Below are positions 1 through 6,012 of a stretch of DNA of 10,260 nucleotides, in pieces (position 1 is the first letter of the stretch; each line of letters begins with the position of its first letter). Below the pieces are notes generated by a model, which was not told the DNA's origin, made no database searches, and was given only the letters and a program-made list of their open reading frames with translations. The DNA lies in the NCBI GenBank assembly GCA_964484515.1, contig CAZAGT010000173.1, positions 1 to 10,260 on the forward strand. The letters are read 5' to 3'. This DNA is from CAZAGT01 sp964484515 (GTDB taxonomy: Bacteria > Desulfobacterota > DSM-4660 > Desulfatiglandales > HGW-15). Both the position numbers and the translations under genes were made by a program.

Positions 1-179
1 TGATTATACTTGTCTTTCAACACTTTCCGCCGTGTTGTTTATGCAACATTAGGGTCTAAGAAGGTTGAAATGGAACACGGATCTTGTCAGACCAACGCTC
101 CATGAGCCAATTGTCCAAATCCCTACAGCCGGATAGTACGGGGCGGCTTGGTGAAAGCCCACTGTCAATCGGGATTGCT

Positions 180-371
180 CTATTTCCTTTTCCGGAATCT
201 CGTACCGAGCCAACCCGCCACCAGCCCAATCAGGAAGGTCAGCAGCAGAATTAAGGCGCGTGACATGGATTTCGTCCAAACGAGGAATCTCACCTCCACG
301 ACGTCCGTATTCTGCAAGACGAAAATGAGGACGAGCGCGACCAAGATCCCAAATACGATGTTGCCGGCCAT
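180..371 (-). CDS. LapA/DUF1049-family small inner-membrane protein
   Basis: This 63-residue protein is almost entirely membrane. Helix 1 covers about residues 4-20 and helix 2 about 38-56, joined by a short segment with the family-type pattern QNTDVVEVRFLVW (20-32); a basic tail (RFRKRK) follows helix 2. This is the two-helix arrangement of the LapA (YciS, DUF1049) family. E. coli LapA acts with LapB in lipopolysaccharide assembly, but many members are short, as here, with no shown function, so only the family is claimed. The start is well supported: on the minus strand AGGAGGG lies 7 bases before the ATG. It sits 79 bases downstream of the Cys-rich gene on the same strand and could share its transcript. 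A longer overlapping frame on this strand (435 down to 49) has no recognisable domain and is a shadow. Nothing recognisable lies in bases 1-179. Confidence 0.85.
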   Translation of the reverse strand: MAGNIVFGILVALVLIFVLQNTDVVEVRFLVWTKSMSRALILLLTFLIGLVAGWLGTRFRKRK

Positions 372-450
372 AATGCTTCCCTCCTGATTCTCTCTCTCGG
401 GTTTCCCCCCAAAACCGACGGAACTCAGGGTTCATTTTTGGTCTCCCCCG

Positions 451-675
451 TTAGTCTAACGTCTCGTCGGGTCCTTTAGCTTGTTCCTCTAAACGATACC
501 TCTTTTCACTTCGGCGGCAGTTTTCCCAAATAATGCACTGAGTTCGAAACTTACAATACCCGCATGGCTCCATACAGGCCTCGCAGTTGTCGAGACAATC
601 CCGGCAGTAACCGATCTCCATCTTCTGGCAGGTTACGTACGCCTCTCGATCCGGATGGAATCTACAGAATCTCAT
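451..675 (-). CDS. Small Cys-rich, probable zinc-binding protein
   Basis: A 74-residue protein with ten cysteines (residues 4, 16, 24, 27, 31, 34, 38, 41, 47, 53) and a His at 7. The N-terminal pattern C-x2-H-P-x8-C, then CRDC at 24-27, resembles the B-box-like zinc motif at the N-terminus of many bacterial proteins. A second cluster follows (C-x2-C-x3-C-x2-C, then C-x5-C). Metal binding, most likely zinc, is inferred from spacing; no enzymatic residue set is visible. The tail (54-74) is charged and probably disordered. I chose the ATG at 675 because GAGGTG lies 5 bases upstream of it; an in-frame ATG at 711 would add 12 residues but has a ribosome site only about 2 bases away. It precedes the LapA-type gene on the same strand. 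The family is conserved-hypothetical in appearance, and its function is unknown. Confidence 0.7.
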   Translation of the reverse strand: MRFCRFHPDREAYVTCQKMEIGYCRDCLDNCEACMEPCGYCKFRTQCIIWENCRRSEKRYRLEEQAKGPDETLD

Positions 676-1262
676 AAAGCACCTCAAGCCCCGACACCCC
701 TCGGCTCGCATGTCACCTACAGGAGGCGAGCCATTGTTAAACCGACAGATAAACGGATGAAAAGACCTCTATCAACGTCTTATCCTTGCAACCCCGGATC
801 AGGCCCGGGGCAGGTGTATGAATCCAGGCATTGCAGCACCTTTTTCCGGGTTCCGGCTCTCCGCTTTGCCACGACTGGAATGACGCTCCTGATCGCCAGG
901 TTGCGGTGATGAGATTTCATCATTCACGCCCGGGCAAAGTCGCGTATCTACCGTACCGCTGGGTGAACATTCGCACAAAAGGGAACAGATATCAACCTAG
1001 CGCCAAATAGGCTGATTGTCTCAGGATATTTGAGATGTGGAAAATGCTGCAACCCGGATTGTTTTGTAAGCAATCGATATTATGAGTAATTTTTGCTGGA
1101 TCGTATCTTGAAGCCCTAGGACGGCTGCCCGGGAAATCGAACGCAACGGCTTTCGACCACTTTAGATAATGCCGGAAAATCCGATTTGTATCTAAGGACA
1201 TGTTTACGAGATCCAGGTCTCATATTTATAGCTCTCCAGGACGTCGGGCTGGGTAATTTGCC
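676..1262. other. Divergent intergenic region without a credible gene
   Basis: This 587-base stretch separates the minus-strand Cys-rich gene from the plus-strand kinase and should hold promoters for both, but I see no convincing -35/-10 pair. It contains a GC-rich hairpin (792-810), a stretch at 820-890 bounded by AATCCAG and CTGGAATGACG that resembles a decayed dispersed repeat, and an imperfect dyad at 1208-1221 (GAGATCCAGGTCTC) about 40 bases before the kinase start. Weak AT-rich bases (CATATTTATA) follow that dyad. The open frames here (for example 1201 down to 992) look random in composition and lack ribosome sites. Confidence 0.6.
792..810. repeat. GC-rich perfect hairpin, possible dispersed repeat
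   Basis: CCCCGG (792-797) and CCGGGG (805-810) form a perfect 6-bp stem around a 7-base loop. The following bases to about 880 carry AATCCAG and, later, CTGGAATGACG in roughly inverted arrangement, a style seen in intergenic repeats of many anaerobic proteobacteria. No T-run follows on either strand, so a terminator is less likely. Whether it is truly repeated in the genome cannot be judged from one copy. Confidence 0.35.
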
Positions 1263-2864
1263 GTGAAAGAGAAGACCATAGAGGCCCTAGTAGCTGAAAA
1301 CGAGATGCTTCGTGAGCAGATCAAGCAAGCGCAGCATCGGCAATGTGAGGAGCCTTACCGTACGTTGGTCGAGAATACACCCATGGCCGTGTACAGGACG
1401 ACACCCGGTTGCCAAGGGAGGCTCTTGATGGCCAATCCCGCTTTCTTCGAGATGTTTGGGATGGGGTCTCAAGCGGACCTGACAACAGTCCAACTGGATG
1501 AGCTCTGGTATGAACCTGAAGAAAGCAAGCAATTTACAGAGAGACTAAGGGCCAATGGTAGAATAAGCGGGTTCGAAGCAAGGCTGATGAAGACGGACGG
1601 GAGTCCCTTTTGGGGTTCCGTCACGGCAAGGGTTGAATGCGGCCCTAACGGTAAAGACTCCTATTTCGACTACATGGTTATGGACATCACGGCCCAGAAG
1701 AAGGCAGAGGAAGAAAAGCAGGCCCTTCAGACCCAACTCGTCCAAGCCCAAAGGATGGAGGCGATCGGCACCCTGGCTGGCGGGATTGCCCACAACTTCA
1801 ACAATCTCCTCATGGGCATTCAGGGCAACGCATCCCTGATGCTCTTAGAAATGGATGAGGCCCACCCGCATCGTAAGATGCTGAAACGTATTGAGAACCA
1901 AGTCCAGAGCGGTGCCAAATTGACAAGCCAACTTCTCGGCTATGCCAGGAAAGGGAAGTATCAGATCCGTCCTTTGAATCTCAATGAAGTCGTCAAGGAG
2001 ACGATCGACACCTTCACATCAGCGAGAAGAGAGATCAGGGTCCATCTGGATCTCGAGCAAGATCTGTTGGGAATCCAAGCAGACCCGGGGCAGATTGAAC
2101 AGGTGCTACTGAATCTGTGCGTCAACGCAGCAGATGCCATGCCTGGGGGGGGAGATTTGTTTTTGGAGACCAAGAATATCAGCCCTAACGATGTCTTTGA
2201 AAAGCCCTTCGAGCCGGTTCGTGGCCGATATGTGCTTCTGTTGATCCATGACACCGGTGCCGGCATGGATAAAAAGACCATGGAACATATTTTCGAGCCA
2301 TTCTTTACAACCAAGGATCTTGGCAAAGGGACGGGCCTTGGGTTGGCCTCGGTCTATGGCATCATCAAAGGTCACAGGGGTTATATCCATGTCGATTCCG
2401 CCTTGGATCAAGGAACGACCTTCTACATCTACCTCCCAGCCATCGACGCGGATGTCAGCAGGCAGAAGGAGCATCAGGATGAGCTTTACCAGGGAAAAGG
2501 GCTGATTCTGCTTGTGGATGATGAGGATGTCGTGCTCGAGGTCGGCGCCGAGATGCTCAAGAAGCTTGGCTATGAGGTCGCCTTGGCCAGAGGAGGGCAA
2601 GAGGCGCTGGAGGTCTACCGCGGAGATCAGGACCAGATCGACATGGTCATCATTGATATGATCATGCCTGGTATGGGCGGCGGGCAAACATACGATAGAT
2701 TGAAAGAGATGAATCCGGCCGCCAAAGTCCTGCTTTCAAGCGGATATAGTATTGACGGGCAAGCCTCCGAGATCCTAAGTCGAGGATGTAACGGCTTCAT
2801 TCAAAAACCATTCGACTTAAAAAACCTTTCGCAGAAGATCAGAACCATTCTCAACAATCAATGA
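1263..2864 (+). CDS. Soluble hybrid histidine kinase (PAS-HisKA-HATPase-REC)
   Basis: A 533-residue hybrid sensor kinase with no membrane segment, so it senses in the cytoplasm. In order: a short coiled coil (1-28), a PAS domain (about 32-145), a HisKA dimerisation helix with phospho-acceptor His177 in the H-box GGIAHNFNN, and a HATPase_c domain with N-box Asn284/Asn288, G1 box DTGAGM (330-335), F-box FEPFFTT (344-350) and G2 box GKGTGLGL (354-361). A C-terminal receiver (about 413-530) has acidic residues Asp419/Asp420, phospho-acceptor Asp465, Ser492/Ser493 and Lys515. All catalytic residues are present. The start is GTG: an in-frame TAA lies at 1254, so only this GTG or the ATG at 1305 are possible, and neither has a good ribosome site. 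Its stop overlaps the next gene's start (ATGA), implying coupled translation with the CheD-HDOD protein, the likely partner. The signal sensed by the PAS domain is unknown, and there is no output DNA-binding domain. Confidence 0.93.
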   Translation: MKEKTIEALVAENEMLREQIKQAQHRQCEEPYRTLVENTPMAVYRTTPGCQGRLLMANPAFFEMFGMGSQADLTTVQLDELWYEPEESKQFTERLRANGRISGFEARLMKTDGSPFWGSVTARVECGPNGKDSYFDYMVMDITAQKKAEEEKQALQTQLVQAQRMEAIGTLAGGIAHNFNNLLMGIQGNASLMLLEMDEAHPHRKMLKRIENQVQSGAKLTSQLLGYARKGKYQIRPLNLNEVVKETIDTFTSARREIRVHLDLEQDLLGIQADPGQIEQVLLNLCVNAADAMPGGGDLFLETKNISPNDVFEKPFEPVRGRYVLLLIHDTGAGMDKKTMEHIFEPFFTTKDLGKGTGLGLASVYGIIKGHRGYIHVDSALDQGTTFYIYLPAIDADVSRQKEHQDELYQGKGLILLVDDEDVVLEVGAEMLKKLGYEVALARGGQEALEVYRGDQDQIDMVIIDMIMPGMGGGQTYDRLKEMNPAAKVLLSSGYSIDGQASEILSRGCNGFIQKPFDLKNLSQKIRTILNNQ

Positions 2865-4249
2865 GGTTCATGCGAACAACAACCTCAGTCCCATCCGGCG
2901 AATTCGTCGTCTCGAAAGGAGAGCGAGGGACGCTGGAGGCATGTGTCGGGAGCTGTGTGAGCGTGTCTCTGTGTGATCCTCATGCCCGAATTGGAGGGTT
3001 GATTCATCTCCTACTAGCCAAGCCCGCAGGTACGGGCCCTCTGGGCCAACCGGAGAGTTACGCTTCGACCGGAGTGCCGCTCTTTATCGACACGCTTTGC
3101 AGCGCGGGTGCTCGGAAAGGGGCATTGGCGGCATGTGTCGCCGGCGGTGCCCTGCTAGGGCCACTTATCGAGGCGGACCCTGATCTTGATATCGGCGGAC
3201 GAACCACGGAGATGGTCGAAGATGCCCTCAAATGCGACAATATACCAATCGTGGAGTCGGAAACGGGTGGCTTCTGCGGCCGCCGGATGATTCTTGACCT
3301 GAAGAACTGGGATACTCAAATCGAGCCCCTCGGTCTTTCCGACTCCTTGGTTACGCCGAAACTGAGGAGGCCTTCTTCCGCTGATCTTCTGACAGCCGTG
3401 GAAGGTGTCCGTCCGATTCCCCAAATAGCCCTGCGAATCATCCGGATGATTCAGGACCAGGCACAAAGTATGTCAGATGTGGCGCGTGAGATTCGACAGG
3501 ATCAAGTGGTTAGCGGCAGGGTCATCAGACTGTCTAACTCGGCCTTCTTCAATATGAAAGTCAAAACGGAATCGATCGACAGGGCCGTGGTCATGTTAGG
3601 GGAAAAGCGTTTCTTACGTCTGGCCGTCTCAGCCTCACTGGAGGGTTTTTTCCCGGAACAGGAGCGGGGATACTCGCTTTGTAAGGGCGGACTCTACAAG
3701 CATGCCTTGGGAGCCGCAGAGACCGCGGATCGATTGGCCACGATCACGAGGTGCGTGTCAGCCGATGTCGCTTACACGGCCGGGTTGCTGCACGATATCG
3801 GGAAAGTGGTCCTTGATCAGTTCGTGGCTCCTGCATTACCACTCTTCTACCGTCGGACCCAGCAAGAGGGCACCGACCTTATCGAAGTGGAGCAAGAGGT
3901 CATCGGAGTGAGTCACACGGAGGTGGGAGGCAGATTGGGTGAACTGTGGTCCTTCCCAGCGGCTCTGGTAGATACCATCAAGAACCATCACGAACCTGAA
4001 AAGGCGACTGTTAACAAAGAACTCGCGCACGTCGTCTATCTCGCGGATCTGTTTATGTCGCGATTTGTGAGTGGCCAAGAATTGGAGCAGATCAATACAG
4101 ATCTCCTTGCGCAGCGCCTTGCAGAGATTGGCCTCAGCTCGAAGGGGTTTCCCAAGATCGTAGATGCTATTTCGAGGGACCTTTTCGGCAAGGAGAGCTC
4201 TTCGACATACCCGGATGCGGAGCCTGTCTGCAAACCAGACCGTTCCTAA
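2861..4249 (+). CDS. CheD-HDOD fusion protein
   Basis: A 462-residue two-domain protein. Residues about 12-158 match CheD, the glutamine deamidase of chemoreceptors: VGSCVSVSLCDP (29-40) with catalytic Cys32, then His49 exactly 17 residues later as in Thermotoga CheD (Cys27/His44), then AGGALLG (94-100), DIGGRTTEMV (110-119) and TGGFCGRR (135-142). The position of the third active-site residue (Thr21 in Thermotoga) appears to be Glu26 here. Residues about 170-440 form an HDOD domain: PIPQIALRI (186-194), SNSAFF (225-230), the HD pair His311-Asp312 in LLHDIGK, His352 and NHHEP (375-379). The HD-GYP signature is absent, so cyclic-di-GMP hydrolysis is not predicted. The ATG overlaps the kinase stop (ATGA), suggesting co-translation and a shared pathway. 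No chemoreceptor, CheA, CheW or CheC lies in the window, so the deamidation target is unknown. Domain calls are firm; the biological role is inference. Confidence 0.88.
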   Translation: MRFMRTTTSVPSGEFVVSKGERGTLEACVGSCVSVSLCDPHARIGGLIHLLLAKPAGTGPLGQPESYASTGVPLFIDTLCSAGARKGALAACVAGGALLGPLIEADPDLDIGGRTTEMVEDALKCDNIPIVESETGGFCGRRMILDLKNWDTQIEPLGLSDSLVTPKLRRPSSADLLTAVEGVRPIPQIALRIIRMIQDQAQSMSDVAREIRQDQVVSGRVIRLSNSAFFNMKVKTESIDRAVVMLGEKRFLRLAVSASLEGFFPEQERGYSLCKGGLYKHALGAAETADRLATITRCVSADVAYTAGLLHDIGKVVLDQFVAPALPLFYRRTQQEGTDLIEVEQEVIGVSHTEVGGRLGELWSFPAALVDTIKNHHEPEKATVNKELAHVVYLADLFMSRFVSGQELEQINTDLLAQRLAEIGLSSKGFPKIVDAISRDLFGKESSSTYPDAEPVCKPDRS

Positions 4250-4583
4250 TCCAACAGGCCTCATGCACTGAGGGTCAGAGACTATCTTTTAACACACAAA
4301 CCCTTGTGACGAGCCTAGACCGTAATAGATCGAATACGCTTTCAGTCCTCCCAACCTGGACTACAGTCCATGAACAACCTTCCAATGAATCTAAATTCCA
4401 ATCCCTCCTAGAATAGAATCTGATTATCCACCCCATTGAGATCCTGAGTAAATTGTTACTGGTCGACTTTTTGGACTAGTCGCTAATCATTCCTAGTTCG
4501 CAACATTTGCCGGGCACTAATCGTGCGAGAGTTGCTTCGCATAAGGTGTTCAAAACCACGGCATGCTACTTGCTCCCGATGAT
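4250..4583. other. Intergenic spacer upstream of the vWA gene
   Basis: Together with the leader that follows, this makes a 477-base gap between the CheD-HDOD and vWA genes. A weak hairpin, CTGA-GGG-TCAG (4268-4278), followed loosely by CTATCTTTT, could be a terminator for the kinase/CheD-HDOD transcript, but the stem is only 4 bp. A 14-base dyad lies at 4357-4370 and a related TGGACTA at 4472-4478. I see no convincing promoter hexamers. A frame at 4507-4716 starts with TTG, lacks a ribosome site and has no recognisable domain; I do not call it. Confidence 0.5.
4357..4370. promoter_or_regulatory. 14-base dyad, possible operator
   Basis: TGGACT-AC-AGTCCA is a perfect 6-bp inverted repeat with a 2-base spacer, a size and symmetry typical of a dimeric regulator's site. 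The half-site reappears as TGGACTAGTCG at 4472-4482, which itself sits in a small inverted repeat (CGACT 4464-4468, AGTCG 4478-4482). No regulator gene is in the window, and chance occurrence cannot be excluded. Confidence 0.25.
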
Positions 4584-4726
4584 GTGTGATGCACACGGAG
4601 GAGCTTCTCTGAGAAAGAAGAGCCGAAATGGGGTGAAGAGAAGCAGTTGTTTAGAGAAAAGAAAGGGTTGCTACCCTTACGGTAAAGATCAAGGCCACCA
4701 TTCAACAGGCCTTTAGGAGGAGGAAA
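4584..4726 (+). promoter_or_regulatory. Structured 5' leader of the vWA/tubulin-like operon
   Basis: Four perfect stems follow one another directly before the vWA gene: GTGTG/CACAC (4584-4596, 3-base loop); GCTTCTCT (4603-4610) with AGAGAAGC (4637-4644), 8 bp; AAGGGT/ACCCTT (4663-4678, 4-base loop); and AAGGCC (4691-4696) with GGCCTT (4708-4713), 11-base loop. The last stem ends one base before the very strong ribosome site AGGAGGAGG (4715-4723), so stem stability could affect ribosome access. I compared it by eye with the consensus cores of cyclic-di-GMP-I, TPP, glycine and cobalamin riboswitches and found no match. Function as a cis-regulatory RNA is inference. Confidence 0.4.
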
Positions 4727-5920
4727 ATGTATCGAAAAAAATACAGCTTGGCCATTTTTCTAGTCGGCGTGTTCACCTTTGCGTCCATTTCAACAGCTGC
4801 TGAGCACCGTAGCCAAGATTATTCTCCTAATGTGCACTGGGTCTTCTGTATCGATACAAGTGGAAGCATGAAGGCCAAAGGCAGTATGGATTTGTTGAAG
4901 GTAATCACCGAAAAAATAACAAGTGACTTCACCGACATTGATAAAAAAATCGTAAAAGTCGGCGACCGGATAACAGTATTCTCTTTTGATGAAGATGTGC
5001 GGCTGGAGGTGACGTCCCTGTACCAAACCGAGAACGACATCATCCCGATCCGTGACAAACTGCAACAGATGAACAAACGACGGGGCAGCCTAACGTTCAT
5101 ATCTGAAGCTGTTGTGAAGGCCACGGAATTCACGAAGAAGTACAATCAATTCTTCCATACTAACGCACTTTATGTATTTACGGACGGAAAATCCGAACCC
5201 TATTCACCCAGCTGGCCGAAAGCCAAGATTGAGGCCCGCAAAAAACGCGACGCACAGAATTTCGAAAAGATCTCGCTTCAGGGTCAAGAACAGGGCTTGA
5301 ACGTCTGGGTCGGGGTTTTAAAGTGGGAAGCCTTTGATGATGCAAAGTCACTCGTCGGCCGAATGGGTGAGAGTGGTCATCTGGTCGATTTGACGGATTT
5401 GAATCGACTCCCGGTGGAGAAGGCATTGGATGATTTTGCTCAGAGTGTACGGACAAAGGTCAGGCTGGCGGACGCCAAAGACATCGATTTCGGCACCATC
5501 CCTTACAAAGGCGATCCGCCGTATCAGAGGAGAATCTCCGTCGATATCCAAACCGACTCTCTCAGCAAGACACCTAACATCACCGGACGCATCCATTTCA
5601 GGCCTGACAATCCTTCTGAACTATCAGACGGGTTTCCTGTCGAGATCAGAACAACGAATGACAAGCTCGTTTTGGATTTCGAACTGGCAAGATACAGCAA
5701 CCTAAAGCCCGGCGTCTACAAAGGCAAACTAAAACTTGCGTCCTCCCGACTTCACTTCGGAGCGCTTGAGATCGAACCATCCGAGTTGGATATTCAATTC
5801 AAGAAGGCCGGTCTCATTTCGTTCTATGCCTGGCGGACGGTTGTCGGCTGCGGTCTGGGCTTCGCCCTTCTGTTCTATCTGGTCCCGAGGGTCAAACGAA
5901 AGATGCCTTTGAAGGTATGA
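4727..5920 (+). CDS. Secreted, membrane-anchored von Willebrand A domain protein
   Basis: A 397-residue protein beginning with a signal peptide (basic MYRKK, hydrophobic core 7-20, likely cut near STAAE at 22-26). A vWA domain (about 35-240) follows with a complete metal-ion-dependent adhesion site: DTSGS at 43-47 (Asp43, Ser45, Ser47), Thr123 in SLTF, and Asp153 in VFTDG. Residues about 250-358 are beta-rich and look like an Ig-type sandwich starting at DIDFGTIPYKG (252-262). One transmembrane helix (about 370-386) and a short basic tail (RVKRKMPLKV) finish the protein. The predicted topology puts the vWA domain outside the cytoplasmic membrane with about ten residues in the cytoplasm. The start is firm (AGGAGGAGG just upstream). 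The next gene, 92 bases on, encodes a tubulin-like protein; vWA proteins are known neighbours of some prokaryotic tubulin-like families, where membrane remodelling has been proposed. Its ligand is unknown. Confidence 0.88.
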   Translation: MYRKKYSLAIFLVGVFTFASISTAAEHRSQDYSPNVHWVFCIDTSGSMKAKGSMDLLKVITEKITSDFTDIDKKIVKVGDRITVFSFDEDVRLEVTSLYQTENDIIPIRDKLQQMNKRRGSLTFISEAVVKATEFTKKYNQFFHTNALYVFTDGKSEPYSPSWPKAKIEARKKRDAQNFEKISLQGQEQGLNVWVGVLKWEAFDDAKSLVGRMGESGHLVDLTDLNRLPVEKALDDFAQSVRTKVRLADAKDIDFGTIPYKGDPPYQRRISVDIQTDSLSKTPNITGRIHFRPDNPSELSDGFPVEIRTTNDKLVLDFELARYSNLKPGVYKGKLKLASSRLHFGALEIEPSELDIQFKKAGLISFYAWRTVVGCGLGFALLFYLVPRVKRKMPLKV

Positions 5921-5930
5921 TCCTCCATTC

Positions 5931-5967
5931 GCGAGAGTCTCATGACGTTCGACGTGAGGAGAGTCGC
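5931..5967 (+). other. Possible stem-loop between the vWA and tubulin-like genes
   Basis: GCGA (5931-5934) can pair with TCGC (5964-5967), and inside it ACG-TTCGA-CGT forms a small hairpin, with TCTC/GAGG pairing possible between. The stem has internal loops and no T-run, so it is not a good terminator; it could be an intercistronic processing or stability element. The two genes remain likely co-transcribed. This is a weak call. Confidence 0.2.
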
Positions 5968-6012
5968 AGCCAGCACTGAAGAAAATTGCGAAGATGAGAG
6001 GAGACATGAGCC

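Noticed and set aside
49..435. 128-residue minus-strand frame overlapping the LapA-type gene
   Set aside because: It covers the LapA frame, has no recognisable domain and is rich in Arg/Gly as expected for a shadow; the LapA frame has clear helices and an ideal ribosome site.
992..1201. 69-residue minus-strand frame in the divergent spacer
   Set aside because: There is no ribosome site or recognisable motif, and its composition looks random.
2106..2687. 193-residue minus-strand frame inside the kinase gene
   Set aside because: It is antisense to the well-conserved HATPase and receiver domains, so it is a shadow.
3791..3811. HD-GYP cyclic-di-GMP phosphodiesterase
   Set aside because: LLHDIGK is present, but the HHExxDGxGYP signature is missing (NHHEPEKA instead), and the upstream PIPQIALRI/SNSAFF pattern fits HDOD.
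4507..4716. 69-residue plus-strand frame before the vWA gene
   Set aside because: It has a TTG start without a ribosome site and no similarity I recognise; the segment is better explained as a structured leader.
4500..4726. Known riboswitch (cyclic-di-GMP, TPP, glycine or cobalamin) in the vWA leader
   Set aside because: None of the conserved core strings of these classes could be found by eye; CTGAGA occurs, but without the other TPP elements.
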